64,000 nt of DNA from Stygiobacter sp. (GTDB lineage Bacteria; Pseudomonadota; Alphaproteobacteria; Rhodospirillales; Magnetospirillaceae), in NCBI GenBank assembly GCA_006218045.1, contig VBWB01000003.1, forward strand, positions 41,834 to 105,833. The letters are read 5' to 3'. The notes under the pieces are model-generated. The model had not been told where the DNA came from. It ran no database searches and saw nothing but the letters and a program-made list of their open reading frames with translations. Of this stretch, positions 54,555 to 63,389 are shown in pieces (within the stretch, counting starts at the first letter, position 1; every line of letters starts with the position of its first letter). A program made the position numbers and the translations under genes.

Positions 54555-54929
54555 ATGACCCGTACCTTGATTTCTTCCGGCTCCCCGTTCGAGGAAGTGG
54601 CCGGTTATTCCCGCGCCGTGGTTCAGGCCCCGTGGGTTTTCGTCTCCGGCACTTCCGGCTTCAAAGACGGTCAGATCGCCGACAGCGAGGTCGAGCAGGC
54701 CGACCAGTCCCTGCAGACCATCGCCGCCGCCCTGGACAAGGCCGGCAGCACCATGGCCGACGTGGTCCGCGTCGTCGTCTATGTCACCGACGCCTCTTAT
54801 TTCCAGACCGTCGGCCCGGTCCTGGGCAAGTATTTCAAGGCGACCAAGCCGGCCAACACCACCATCGTCTGCGGTCTGGTCGACCCGCGCATGAAGGTGG
54901 AAATCGAAGTGACCGCGCTCAAGGCCTAG
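54555..54929 (+). CDS. RidA family (reactive imine/enamine deaminase) protein
   Basis: A 124-residue RidA/YjgF-family protein. The family pattern is VFVSGTSGF...QA.QSLQTIAAALDKAGSTMADVVRVVVYVTD and the C-terminal segment VDPRMKVEIEVTALKA, with the Arg of DPRMKVEIE at the carboxylate-binding position. Such proteins hydrolyse reactive 2-aminoacrylate or related imines. ATG 54555 is preferred; an upstream TTG at 54537 is less likely. It is not evidently part of an operon. Confidence 0.9.
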   Translation: MTRTLISSGSPFEEVAGYSRAVVQAPWVFVSGTSGFKDGQIADSEVEQADQSLQTIAAALDKAGSTMADVVRVVVYVTDASYFQTVGPVLGKYFKATKPANTTIVCGLVDPRMKVEIEVTALKA

Positions 54930-55016
54930 GCTCGCCCAAGGCAACCCGTGCCGGGCCCGTTCAATCGCCACGCGGGCTCGGTGTCTTGCCCGAGGGGCGG
55001 CCCGGGCTCGGCGCGG

Positions 55017-55778
55017 CTAACCCTTGCGGCGGCCCAGGGCCGCCCAGACCCGGTGGGGCACCATCAGTGGTTCACCGGGGAAGCGGGTGTCGAGCATGCG
55101 GCCCAGGTCCTGATCGAAATCCTGGACCAGTTGCGGCGACAGCCGCCCGGCGATGCCGACGGTGCCCCGCAATCTGGCCCGCCAAGCTTGGCGGTTGTGC
55201 GGCGACGCCACGTCATAGGAAAAGGTTTCCAGGTTACCGAAACCGGCGACCGCCATGTCACCCAGCCATTGTGGATAAATGCCGGTGCCGCCGCCCATGG
55301 GCCAGACCGGATTCCATTTGCGGATCATCTCCTCGGTGGCGGCGACCACGTTGCCGGGCAAAGGCAGCCAGTCGAAATGGCAGATCACCAGCAGACCGCC
55401 CGGCTTGATCAGGCGGGCCATTTCGGCGGCGGCGCGGCGACGGTCCAGCCAATGCCAGCATTGCCCGGCGATGGCGCCGTCGAAGGATTGCTCGGGCAGG
55501 CCGCTGTCTTCCGCCGGCGCTTCGACGAAATCCACATCCAGGCCGGCGCAACTGGCCCGCGCCTGCTCCAGCGCCTTGGCCGACAGGTCCAAGGCGGTGA
55601 CGGCGGCACCGCCCATGGCGAACATGCGCGCCAAATCGGCATGGCCGCAACACAGGTCAAGCACGCGCGTGCCCGGTGCGGCGAACGCGAAATCACGCAG
55701 ACGGTGGGCCAGAGAATCGGGAAAGCCAGCGCGATAATCGCTGAACGCGGTGGCGTCCTGGCCATTTTCAAGAAGCAT
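55017..55778 (-). CDS. Class I SAM-dependent methyltransferase
   Basis: A 253-residue methyltransferase. Motif I is VLDLCCGHADLARMFA (about residue 39), with the acidic residue of motif II in VTALDLSAKAL, and post-motif GQCWHWLDRRRAAAEMARLIKPGGLLVI typical of Methyltransf_11 proteins. The substrate is unknown. The gene stands alone on the minus strand between RidA and a SDR gene, converging with RidA. Confidence 0.85.
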   Translation of the reverse strand: MLLENGQDATAFSDYRAGFPDSLAHRLRDFAFAAPGTRVLDLCCGHADLARMFAMGGAAVTALDLSAKALEQARASCAGLDVDFVEAPAEDSGLPEQSFDGAIAGQCWHWLDRRRAAAEMARLIKPGGLLVICHFDWLPLPGNVVAATEEMIRKWNPVWPMGGGTGIYPQWLGDMAVAGFGNLETFSYDVASPHNRQAWRARLRGTVGIAGRLSPQLVQDFDQDLGRMLDTRFPGEPLMVPHRVWAALGRRKG

Positions 55779-55895
55779 GCCCTTCGGTCCCCCACTTTAG
55801 TCGGGCGCATCCCGAAACGACCATAACGTGTCGTCTGGGGTTTGTCATCGCGTATGCACAGGGGTACCATCGCTTTCACCAAAACGGAGGATGCG

Positions 55896-56564
55896 ATGCC
55901 GACCATATTGATCACTGGCGCCAACCGTGGGTTGGGTCTTGAATTCGTCCGTCAATATGCCGAAGCCGGCTGGCGGGTGCTGGCCACCGTGCGCGATCCG
56001 TTGTCGGGGCGGGCGGCATCCGAGGCCGGTGGCGAGGTCTATGTGGCCGACATGGCCGACATCGGCACCATGCGGCGGCTGAAGCAGGCCTTGGCCGATA
56101 TCCAACTGGACGTTGTTTTGAACAATGCCGGCATTTATGGTCAGGATCAGGCCTTCGGCGGCGTCGATGCCGATGGTTTCCTGAAGGTCATGCGGGTCAA
56201 CGCCCTGGCGCCGTTGCAGATGGCCGAATTGTTCGCCGATCAGGTGCCGGCGGGCGGCATCATCGCCGCCATTTCCTCCATGATGGGCTCGGTGACGGAA
56301 AATAGCTCGGGCGGATTCTATGCCTATCGGGCGTCGAAGGCGGCGCTCAACATGGTGATCAAAAGCCTGTCCCTGGATCTGAAGGACAAGGGCATCACCG
56401 TGCTGGCGCTGTCGCCCGGCTGGGTCCGCACCGACATGGGCGGCGCCAATGCGCCGTTGGAGCCGCCGGAAGCGGTGGCCGGCCTGCGGGCGGTGCTGGA
56501 GAAAGCCAAGCTTACCGACAGCGGCAAGTTTTTCCATTTTGACGGCTCGGACGTGGCTTGGTAG
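55896..56564 (+). CDS. Short-chain dehydrogenase/reductase (C-factor-like)
   Basis: A 222-residue SDR. The cofactor motif is ITGANRGLGLEFV, NNAGIYG lies at about 75, and the active site is YAYRASKAALNMV. Its short length and the N-terminal MPTILITGANRGLG pattern match the C-factor/CsgA-like reductases. ATG 55896 has ACGGAGG just upstream (ATG 55891 is out of frame). It lies 3 bp before the isomerase gene and is probably co-transcribed with it. Confidence 0.88.
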   Translation: MPTILITGANRGLGLEFVRQYAEAGWRVLATVRDPLSGRAASEAGGEVYVADMADIGTMRRLKQALADIQLDVVLNNAGIYGQDQAFGGVDADGFLKVMRVNALAPLQMAELFADQVPAGGIIAAISSMMGSVTENSSGGFYAYRASKAALNMVIKSLSLDLKDKGITVLALSPGWVRTDMGGANAPLEPPEAVAGLRAVLEKAKLTDSGKFFHFDGSDVAW

Positions 56565-56567
56565 GGG

Positions 56568-57191
56568 ATGGGGATGATTGACGCCATCGACTTCTATTTC
56601 GACTTTTCCTCGCCCTACGGCTATTTCGCCGCCGATGCCATCGAGGCCGAGGCTGCGCGGGCCGGGCGGGCCTGTCGCTGGGTGCCCATCCTGTTGGGTC
56701 CGGCCTTCAAGGCCTCGGGCAATCAGCTGCTGATCGAACAGCCGCTGAAGGGCGCCTATAGCCGGCACGACTGGGAGCGGCTGGGGCGGCTGACCGGCAT
56801 CCCCTACACCTTCCCCGATCCCTTTCCGGTGGCCAGCGTCGCCGCCGCGCGGGTGTTCTGGTGGCTCGACGCATCGTCGGATGGGGCGTCGGATGGGGCT
56901 GGGGCCAAGGCCTTCGCCCGTGCCGTCTTCGCCGGCTATTTCGCCCATGGGCGCAATATCGGCGACAAGGCCGTGGTCGCGGCCATCGCCGAAGAAACCG
57001 GCCACGACCGGGCGGCGGCCCTGGCGGCCATGGCCGACCCGGCATGGAAGGCCAAGTGCCGCGACGAGACCGAGGCGGCCATCGCCCTGGGCGTGTTCGG
57101 CTCGCCCTTCTTCATCATCGACGGCGAGCCGTTCTGGGGCTCGGATCGCCTGCCCATGGTGCGGCGCTGGCTGGAAACCGGCGGCTGGTGA
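56568..57191 (+). CDS. 2-hydroxychromene-2-carboxylate isomerase family protein
   Basis: A 207-residue DsbA-fold protein of the kappa-GST/HCCA isomerase family. It begins with DFYFDFSSPYGYFAADAIE, where the Ser of SSPYGY replaces the redox cysteine. It ends with the cis-Pro region VFGSPFFIIDGEPFWGSDRL. In naphthalene degradation this enzyme isomerises chromene carboxylate using glutathione. Here no naphthalene genes are near, so another glutathione-dependent role is likely. It follows the SDR gene by 3 bp. Confidence 0.88.
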   Translation: MGMIDAIDFYFDFSSPYGYFAADAIEAEAARAGRACRWVPILLGPAFKASGNQLLIEQPLKGAYSRHDWERLGRLTGIPYTFPDPFPVASVAAARVFWWLDASSDGASDGAGAKAFARAVFAGYFAHGRNIGDKAVVAAIAEETGHDRAAALAAMADPAWKAKCRDETEAAIALGVFGSPFFIIDGEPFWGSDRLPMVRRWLETGGW

Positions 57192-57200
57192 GCGTTGCCG

Positions 57201-57294
57201 CCATTGCGCCGGCGGCGCATGTGCGCCATTGCGCCGGCGGCGCATGCGTACCGTTGCGCCGGCGACGCATGCGCGCCATTGCGCCGGGCGGTGC
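57201..57294 (+). repeat. 25-bp tandem repeat, 3.8 copies
   Basis: Units start at 57201, 57226, 57251 and 57276, each beginning CC(A/G)TTGCGCCGGCG; the last is partial. It is GC-rich, with short GCGCC/GGCGC self-complementarity in each unit. It lies between the isomerase and flbT genes. Confidence 0.9.
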
Positions 57295-57342
57295 AAGGGT
57301 ATAATTCTGTGGGCCAAGCGTCCGCGTTTCAGGAGAGTTCCC

Positions 57343-57795
57343 TTGCCCTTGCTGATCGATCTCAAGCCCGGTGAAAAAGTCATCATCAATGGCGCCGTCA
57401 TCGAAAACGCCGGGGCCAACACCAAACTCAGGATTCACAATGAATCCAACATTCTGCGGCAAAAGGAAATCCTGACCAACGAAGATACGGCGACGCCGGC
57501 GGCGCGGGTCTATTTCTGCCTGCAATGCGCCTATATTTTCCCCGACAAACGCGACCATTACCTGAATTTGTTCGCCCATTATCTGGTGGAATATCTGGAA
57601 GCCTGCCCGTCGGCGGTGGAGATCGGCCAGGAGATCCGTGACGAGGTCCAGGCCGGGCTGTATTACAAGGCGTTGAAGTCGTCGCGTAAGCTGCTCAAGC
57701 ACGAGACCGAGGTGTTGAACAAGTTGGAAAAGGCGGCGGAACAGTGGAACGCCAAGCTGGGCGACACTGCGGCCCGCGACGATAGCCAGGGTTAG
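57343..57795 (+). CDS. flbT: Flagellar biosynthesis repressor FlbT
   Basis: A 150-residue FlbT protein, which in alphaproteobacteria acts on flagellin mRNA to limit translation. The N-terminal signature LKPGEKVIINGAVIEN and the following Arg/Asn-rich segment are characteristic. The start is TTG at 57343, with AGGAGAG 5 nt upstream; no in-frame ATG fits. The usual partner flaF and flagellin genes are absent nearby, so this is an isolated flbT. Confidence 0.9.
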   Translation: MPLLIDLKPGEKVIINGAVIENAGANTKLRIHNESNILRQKEILTNEDTATPAARVYFCLQCAYIFPDKRDHYLNLFAHYLVEYLEACPSAVEIGQEIRDEVQAGLYYKALKSSRKLLKHETEVLNKLEKAAEQWNAKLGDTAARDDSQG

Positions 57796-57929
57796 GGCGT
57801 TCTTTGCGGGATTTTCCATTGTCGCCGGGTATCACGATACCGGTCCCGGGCCGTCTATGGACCGATAGAATGGGAAACATGCGGAGCCCGCAGATCCATG
57901 TAGGCGCATGTGTGTTTACAGGAGGTTCC

Positions 57930-58238
57930 ATGATGAAACATCTTGCCCTTATCCTTGCCCTGGGGGCCTTCGTCATTGGCCCGGCTGGAGCCGCCGACCG
58001 CGTGCAGCCCGAGGACGCCGACATGGCGACAAAGAGCGCCCAGATCGAGTCCCTGCGGGCGCGCGCCTCGCTGTCGCCTGCCGCGACAACCAGCGCCACC
58101 TTGATCGAGGCTGACGACCTGCTGCGCCAACTGCGCCAGGCGCCCCCGGACAAGCGCCTCGCCCTGCGCTCGCAACTGGAAACCGCCCTGATCCGCCTTG
58201 AACTGGAAATCGACGCGGCGGGGCGGGGAAAGCAATAG
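57930..58238 (+). CDS. Small exported protein of unknown function
   Basis: A 102-residue protein with signal peptide MKHLALILALGAFVIGPAGAA. The mature part (about 80 residues) is charged and helical with no known motif. GGAGG precedes the ATG by 5 bp. It follows flbT by 134 bp on the same strand, in the position where flaF often lies, but it does not resemble FlaF. It is probably periplasmic. Confidence 0.65.
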   Translation: MMKHLALILALGAFVIGPAGAADRVQPEDADMATKSAQIESLRARASLSPAATTSATLIEADDLLRQLRQAPPDKRLALRSQLETALIRLELEIDAAGRGKQ

Positions 58239-58342
58239 GGGGGTATCAGCCGCCATTGCGGCGGCGGCCAAGGGCCGCTGATGTCCTGTCCGTGTGCCGG
58301 TTCCGGCGCCACCGGCACCGTCGAGGCCAAGGCCTTGGCGGT

Positions 58343-58714
58343 TCAGCCGTGGGTCTGGATTGCTTCGTCACCGGCGGTGGTGGCGGCAAGGACGATCATG
58401 TCACCGAATTCACGCAAATAGACCGATCCCTTGACCGTGCGCTGCACCAGGACCGAGCGGCGGTCGGTGTCGTCGGTCTTGCGCTTGATCAGCCCCAGTT
58501 CCGACAGACGGTCAAGCGCACGGGTGATCGCCGGCTTGGAGACGTTCATGGTGACGGCCAGTCCGCGCACCGTATGCGGCGGCGGCGTCAGATAGACGGT
58601 CAGCAGCAAAGCCATCTGCCGTGCCGACAGGTCCGGCCCATCGCGCCGCACACTTTCGACGATCGCTCCTCTCCAGAGATCGAGCGCCTGCACAGCCTTC
58701 AATTGGAAGCCCAT
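58343..58714 (-). CDS. MarR family transcriptional regulator
   Basis: A 123-residue winged-helix regulator. The recognition helix region reads VRGLAVTMNVSKPAITRALDRLSELGLIKR, followed by the wing DTDRRSVLVQRT. It is 94 bp downstream of the M17 aminopeptidase gene on the same strand and could be co-transcribed. Its targets and ligand are unknown. It is slightly shorter than most MarR proteins. Confidence 0.88.
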   Translation of the reverse strand: MGFQLKAVQALDLWRGAIVESVRRDGPDLSARQMALLLTVYLTPPPHTVRGLAVTMNVSKPAITRALDRLSELGLIKRKTDDTDRRSVLVQRTVKGSVYLREFGDMIVLAATTAGDEAIQTHG

Positions 58715-58808
58715 GACCCTGCCTGTTCGTTCCGCCGACGAAATCTTTTACCTGAGGCCGTTGCCCGCGGCAACACCCCTTGTGTCCTATTGTATCGCTT
58801 GCGAAAGG

Positions 58809-60203
58809 TTAAGGATTGGTTCCAAAGCGTTTGACGATCACTGAATACAGCGCCCGCAGGGCCATGGCCTCGCCGCCATCGGGGCGACCGGGCCGGCTCG
58901 AGGTGTTCCAGGCCATGATGTCGAAATGGGCCCAGGGGATGACGGGGCCTACGAATTCCGACAAAAACAGCGCGGCGGTGATCGCTCCGGCATAGGGGCC
59001 GTCGGAAATGTTGCTGAGATCGGCCACCTTGCTGTCCAGCAGGCGACGGTAGGGCCGGTGCAGGGGCAGACGCCAGACCGGGTCGGCCTGGGCCTCGCCC
59101 GCTTGGACGATGTCGGCGGCCAGGGCGTCGTCGTTGCAGAACAAGGCGGCGATTTCCGTGCCCAAGGCGGTGCGGGCCGCCCCGGTCAGGGTGGCCATGT
59201 CGATCAGCAGGCGCGGGCTCTCGCGCGCCGCTTCGGCCAGGGCGTCGCACAGGATCAGCCGGCCCTCGGCGTCGGTGTTGCCCACCTCGACGCTCAGGCC
59301 CTTGCGGGTGGGCAGAACGTCGCCGGGGCGCATGGCCTCGGCCGAAACGGCGTTCTCCACCGCCGGAATCAGCACCCTGAGACGCAAGGGCAACTTGGCC
59401 GCCATCACCATCAGCGCCAGGCCCAGCACATGGGCGGCGCCGCCCATGTCTTTTTTCATCAGCTTCATGCTGGCCGAGGACTTCAGATCCAATCCGCCCG
59501 AATCGAAGCACACGCCCTTGCCCACCAGGGTCAGCCTGGGGGCATCCTCGTCCCCCCAGGTCAGGTCGATCAGGCGCGGCTGGCGCTGGGCGCCGGCGGC
59601 CCGACCCACCGCGTGGATGGCCGGGTAATTCTCGGCGATCAGGCCGTCGCCCACCACCACCCGCACCTTGGCGCCATGATCGGCGGCCAGCACTTCGGCG
59701 GCGGTGGCCAGCTCCGCCGGCCCCAGATCGACGGCGGGGGTATTGATCAGGTCGCGCACCAAGGCGGTGGCCCGGGCCGTGCTGGTCACCCGGTCGCGGT
59801 CGGCCTGTTCGGGCCAGACCAGCGTGGGCCAGTCGCGCCCGCCCCGGCTTTTGTAGCGACCGAAGGCATAGGTGGCCAAGACCCAGGACAAGGCGGCCCA
59901 ATCGGCCTGACGGGGAGGCAGGGCGCCGGCGATGGCATAGGTGCCCGGCGGCAGTTTGGCGGCGACACCGGCGAAGGCCCACGGGTCGTCATCCTCGGCC
60001 AGCCCGACCAAAACGGCGGCGGCGTGACCCTCGGGGTGCGGCATGACCAGACTCTGACCGGGTTCGGCGGTGAAAGCGTTGGCCTCCATCCAGGCACGCC
60101 CGGCCTCGGACTGGGTTTGCCGCCAGGATTCCAGGCCCGACTTCCGGACCGGCACCAGGGTAACGGCTCCGGCGTGCCACTCGACCAGATGTTCCAGCAC
60201 CAT
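58809..60203 (-). CDS. M17 leucyl aminopeptidase family protein
   Basis: A 464-residue cytosolic metallopeptidase. The M17 active site is intact: VGKGVCFDSGGLDLKSSASM (Lys, Asp), KKDMGGAAHVLG, and NTDAEGRLILCDAL with its Asp and Glu metal ligands. The N-terminal domain is shorter than in E. coli PepA, as in the PepB/Rickettsia-type group. It removes N-terminal residues from peptides. It is divergent from the GST gene and followed by marR. Confidence 0.92.
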   Translation of the reverse strand: MVLEHLVEWHAGAVTLVPVRKSGLESWRQTQSEAGRAWMEANAFTAEPGQSLVMPHPEGHAAAVLVGLAEDDDPWAFAGVAAKLPPGTYAIAGALPPRQADWAALSWVLATYAFGRYKSRGGRDWPTLVWPEQADRDRVTSTARATALVRDLINTPAVDLGPAELATAAEVLAADHGAKVRVVVGDGLIAENYPAIHAVGRAAGAQRQPRLIDLTWGDEDAPRLTLVGKGVCFDSGGLDLKSSASMKLMKKDMGGAAHVLGLALMVMAAKLPLRLRVLIPAVENAVSAEAMRPGDVLPTRKGLSVEVGNTDAEGRLILCDALAEAARESPRLLIDMATLTGAARTALGTEIAALFCNDDALAADIVQAGEAQADPVWRLPLHRPYRRLLDSKVADLSNISDGPYAGAITAALFLSEFVGPVIPWAHFDIMAWNTSSRPGRPDGGEAMALRALYSVIVKRFGTNP

Positions 60204-60324
60204 TTCACTCCGTCTTTAAATCATCCGTGCCTAGCATGGCGAAAGCCACGGGGGTTGGAAAGACCCGCTTGCACGGCGACCATGGCGAAGCCATCATCAC
60301 CGCTCGACCTCCAAGGAGCAGCCC

Positions 60325-60948
60325 ATGACCCGCGACGTCACCTTGATCATCGGTAGCAAGCGCTTTTCATCGTGGTCACTACGCCCGTGGCTGGCCGCGC
60401 ATGTGGCCGGGTTGACGGTGGCGGAAGTGGATATCGCCCTGCGCCAGCCCGAGACCAAGGCCAATATCCTGAAGCACTCGCCCTCGGGCAAGGTGCCCTG
60501 CCTGATCCATGACGGGCTGGTGGTGTGGGATTCCCTGGCCATCTGCGAATATCTGGCCGAAACCTTCCCCGAGGCCGGCTTGTGGCCCGACGACCGCACC
60601 GCCCGCGCCATCGCCCGCGCGGTGTCGGCGGAGATGCATTCCGGCTTTCCCGCCTTGCGCAACGCCTGCTCCATGGATATGTGCGCCCACACCCCCATGC
60701 GCGAAATCCCCGACGACGTCGCCGCTGAGGTCAAGCGCATCAGTGCCATCTGGGATGATTGCCGGGCGCGCTTTGGTGCCGGCGGACCCTTCCTGTTCGG
60801 ACGCTTTTCCGTCGCCGATGCCATGTACGCGCCGGTGGTCAGCCGCTTTACCACCTATGACCTGCCGCTCAATGAAACCGGCAGCGCCTATTGCGCGGCC
60901 ATCTGGGCTCTGCCGGCCATGCAGGCCTGGAAGGCCGCCTCGATTTAG
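60325..60948 (+). CDS. Glutathione S-transferase family protein
   Basis: A 207-residue GST. The N-terminal thioredoxin-like domain has IIGSKRFSSWSLRPWLAAH (Ser as probable catalytic residue), the cis-Pro in GKVPCLIHDG, and the glutathione-binding VWDSLAICEYLAETF. The C-terminal part is helical. The physiological substrate is unknown. It ends 85 bp before a bidirectional terminator shared with the tRNA gene on the opposite strand. Confidence 0.9.
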   Translation: MTRDVTLIIGSKRFSSWSLRPWLAAHVAGLTVAEVDIALRQPETKANILKHSPSGKVPCLIHDGLVVWDSLAICEYLAETFPEAGLWPDDRTARAIARAVSAEMHSGFPALRNACSMDMCAHTPMREIPDDVAAEVKRISAIWDDCRARFGAGGPFLFGRFSVADAMYAPVVSRFTTYDLPLNETGSAYCAAIWALPAMQAWKAASI

Positions 60949-61033
60949 GGCGTTGTTGGCTGACCCCTTACCCACAGGGTTACTTGGCCAGTAACTAAGC
61001 CAAACCGAAACAAGGCCACCTTCAGCCCAAGAA

Positions 61034-61070
61034 AAAAGCCCAGCCAGACGCTTGATCTGGCTGGGCTTTT
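61034..61070. terminator. Bidirectional intrinsic terminator
   Basis: A perfect 15-bp stem (AAAAGCCCAGCCAGA / TCTGGCTGGGCTTTT) with loop CGCTTGA carries A-tract and T-tract flanks. It would end both the tRNA transcript (minus) and the GST transcript (plus). Confidence 0.9.
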
Positions 61071-61073
61071 CAT

Positions 61074-61150
61074 TGGTCGGAGTGAGAGGATTCGAACCTC
61101 CGGCCCCTGCCTCCCGAAGACAGTGCTCTACCAGGCTGAGCTACACTCCG
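61074..61150 (-). tRNA. tRNA-Pro (anticodon CGG)
   Basis: The 77-nt cloverleaf reads from 61150 to 61074. Acceptor CGGAGTG pairs with CACTCCG; the D arm is GCTC/GAGC; the anticodon stem CTGTC/GGCAG closes loop TTCGGGA, giving anticodon CGG; the T arm is GGAGG-TTCGAAT-CCTCT. The discriminator base is A and CCA is encoded. It decodes CCG, the major Pro codon of this GC-rich genome. Confidence 0.93.
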
Positions 61151-61195
61151 GTCGCCTGCGAGGCAACGGTTTCTTGCGCTGTTTGGGCTGAAAAA

Positions 61196-61774
61196 TCAGC
61201 CCATAAGCCGAGGAAACGAATCCAGGGCCAGCAACGCCGCCAGAACGAAAAAAGCCAAGGCGGCAACCACGCGCACCACCGGCAGCGGCAAGGTGGTGGC
61301 GGCGGCTTGGCCGATCAGCACGGCAGGGACGTTGGCGATCATCATCCCCAAGGTGGTGCCCATGGTGACCACCCACCATTCGCTGTAGCGTGCCGCCAAG
61401 GCGATGGTGGCGATCTGGGTCTTGTCACCCATCTCCAACAGGAAAAAGGCGATGACAGTGGCGCCGAAAACACCGAAACGCGGGGCTTTCGGCGCCTCGT
61501 CGTCGTCGACCTTGTCGGGCACCAGCACCCAGATGCCCATGGCGACAAAGCCCGCCGCCAGCAGCCAGCGCATGGTATCGGGGCCGATCAGGGCGGATAT
61601 GGCCGCGCCAAGGGCCGCCGCCCCGGCATGGTTGGCGATGGTGGCGACGAAAATGCCCAGGATGATGGGCACGGGGCGGCGGAACTTGGCGGCCAGCAGC
61701 AGGGCCAGCAATTGGGTCTTGTCGCCGATTTCGGCGATGGCGACGATGGTGGTCGAGACGAGAAAGGATTCCAC
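61196..61774 (-). CDS. TMEM165/GDT1 family cation (Mn2+) exporter
   Basis: A 192-residue membrane protein of the UPF0016/GDT1 family. Both family motifs are intact: AEIGDKTQLLALL near the N-terminus and LEMGDKTQIATIA in the second half, each ending a pseudo-symmetric three-helix unit. Members export Mn2+ or Ca2+ in exchange for H+. I chose GTG 61774 (MESFLVSTTIVA pattern). The longer frame upstream runs through a yybP-ykoY riboswitch, which fixes the function as manganese-related. Confidence 0.88.
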   Translation of the reverse strand: MESFLVSTTIVAIAEIGDKTQLLALLLAAKFRRPVPIILGIFVATIANHAGAAALGAAISALIGPDTMRWLLAAGFVAMGIWVLVPDKVDDDEAPKAPRFGVFGATVIAFFLLEMGDKTQIATIALAARYSEWWVVTMGTTLGMMIANVPAVLIGQAAATTLPLPVVRVVAALAFFVLAALLALDSFPRLMG

Positions 61775-61834
61775 GGGGAACAATCCAAGGCCGGGCAAGA
61801 CGCACGAGGCTGCGAAGCTCCCGCCCGGCCGGAC

Positions 61835-61966
61835 GGAACCCGCAACCCATGGTCTTGCCAAACCCGATGGCCGGACGCGCCACGGCCCACCTGCTTCTGA
61901 TGAAGACCAGGCCAAGTCTGTTGACGCGCCCCTCTCTGCTAGGCGAGAGCGGCTACTCCCCAAAGG
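61835..61966 (-). ncRNA. yybP-ykoY manganese riboswitch
   Basis: Read on the minus strand, the leader contains TTTGGGGAGTAGCCG (from 61964), then GCGTCAACAGACTTGGCC, then TTGGCAAGACCATGGG. I recognise these as the conserved loops of the yybP-ykoY aptamer. Mn2+ binding would be expected to free expression of the GDT1 exporter that follows. The region from 61834 to 61775 has a GGCCGGGC/GCCCGGCC stem near the start codon and is the probable expression platform. Exact ends are approximate. Confidence 0.82.
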
Positions 61967-62126
61967 AGGAGGAGAAAATAACCGTTGGACGCTGCGACCG
62001 CAAGCAAAGAAAAATCGTCCAACTCAAGGCCATCAACTTAAGGCCGGAACATTCGCGCCGCGCCTGATCATTGACTACAATATTAAAGTCGCCAGAGATG
62101 ATATCCATGGGCCATTAAGACTTTTC

Positions 62127-63389
62127 CTAATAACCGTGTCCGTAGCACTGAACCATGAAAGTGAATGCTTTTGCTTTGTCGCCGATGTCTGCCGCGTTCA
62201 ATTGCCTCTTAGCGGTGTCTGTTCCGAATGCCACGCCGTTCGCTTCCAAGAAGCCTGCCAAGACGCCCGCCTTGATTGCAAAGTTGACATTCTGCGGGAT
62301 GTCTCCCGTTAGCTTGGCTGCTGCCAAAGCGTTAAGTTTGCTGTCCACCACCCCGATGACGTTTCCCTGTTGGTCAAGCACAGGTCCACCGCTGTTACCC
62401 GGTTGGACGGGAGCGGATATCTGGAGCTTTCGCGAATCATCGAGTAAACCGGCCAATGCGCTAACCACTCCGATGGAAAGATTCCCCTTGGAGGCCAGAG
62501 CCCCCGCAAGCGGATACCCGTAGATGATGATTTGCTCGCCCTGCCGGACCGTAGGCCCCAAGCGTAACTGGGCAAAGGCCCCAGGCTTGGCGTTAATCCT
62601 CAACAATGCGAGGTCATTTTCCTGATCGGTAGCGACGATGACCGTTGACGCCGTACCAGCCTCGGGCAGAACCGCCTTAACACTGTTGCAGCGGTCCACG
62701 ACGTGGGCATTGCTGACGGCAAAGCCTGCGGAGTTGATGAAGAAAGCGGTACCTAGACCAGAGCTATTGCCCCTCGTTCCTCCGCCGGGCGGATGTGAAG
62801 ATTCTTTGTCCACCCGGGACGGCTTGCCAGCCTCTTTGCCCATTAGGGCAACCGACTTCAATAAGGAATTGTTAAACGATGCGAGCCGCGCTGAGCCTGC
62901 GAGCCCCTTGTCTTGTGTGATTGGCGCACGGTAGCTGTCACCCGACTTCGACAGATACCATTGCCATTCAGATTGGCTCTTACCCAAGAGCCAAAGCTTA
63001 TAATCATACCCGCCCGCTGTTTCACCTTCCGGATCTGGACTACGGCCCACATCCACATGATCAAAAACCTGCCCTCGCTTCACCACATCCGCCATGCCGA
63101 GAAAGCCAATCTCCAGAACGTCCGCTACGTATCCTTTGCTCTCTTGGCTCGGATTTCCGGTCGTAACCACACCATGTTGCTGAATAATGTCGTTTGTCGG
63201 TATCACAACAAGAATGGAACCACCTACCTTCTCGTCGGCGACTTGTACACCGGCGACCTTACGATCGGTGTCCGTGCGCGCGGCAGCCAATGCAAGCTCC
63301 CGCGAAGGATAAGAGACATTATCGTATTTGAAGGTACGCGCGCATCCAGCAAGCACCAGAACCATCATTAGAATGCAAATCCGAGTCAT
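62127..63389 (-). CDS. Lipoprotein trypsin-like serine protease
   Basis: A 420-residue protein with lipobox LVLAGCA (Cys about residue 16), about 170 residues of unknown N-terminal domain, then a trypsin/DegP-like protease domain (about 215-385). The triad is readable as His in SNAHVVDRC, Asp in QENDLALLRI and Ser in QPGNSGGPVLD; no PDZ domain is seen. Start ATG 63389, with GGAGG upstream. Its GC content looks clearly lower than its neighbours, so recent transfer is possible. It is not adjacent to, but resembles in fold, the protease of the srf operon. Confidence 0.85.
   Translation of the reverse strand: MTRICILMMVLVLAGCARTFKYDNVSYPSRELALAAARTDTDRKVAGVQVADEKVGGSILVVIPTNDIIQQHGVVTTGNPSQESKGYVADVLEIGFLGMADVVKRGQVFDHVDVGRSPDPEGETAGGYDYKLWLLGKSQSEWQWYLSKSGDSYRAPITQDKGLAGSARLASFNNSLLKSVALMGKEAGKPSRVDKESSHPPGGGTRGNSSGLGTAFFINSAGFAVSNAHVVDRCNSVKAVLPEAGTASTVIVATDQENDLALLRINAKPGAFAQLRLGPTVRQGEQIIIYGYPLAGALASKGNLSIGVVSALAGLLDDSRKLQISAPVQPGNSGGPVLDQQGNVIGVVDSKLNALAAAKLTGDIPQNVNFAIKAGVLAGFLEANGVAFGTDTAKRQLNAADIGDKAKAFTFMVQCYGHGY

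Noticed and set aside
57201..57294. CRISPR-like array
   Set aside because: The units are directly abutting 25-mers with no unique spacers, so this is an ordinary tandem repeat.
61775..61963. N-terminal extension of the GDT1 exporter
   Set aside because: The stretch is the riboswitch leader; the family starts at the M/V-ESFLVS position.
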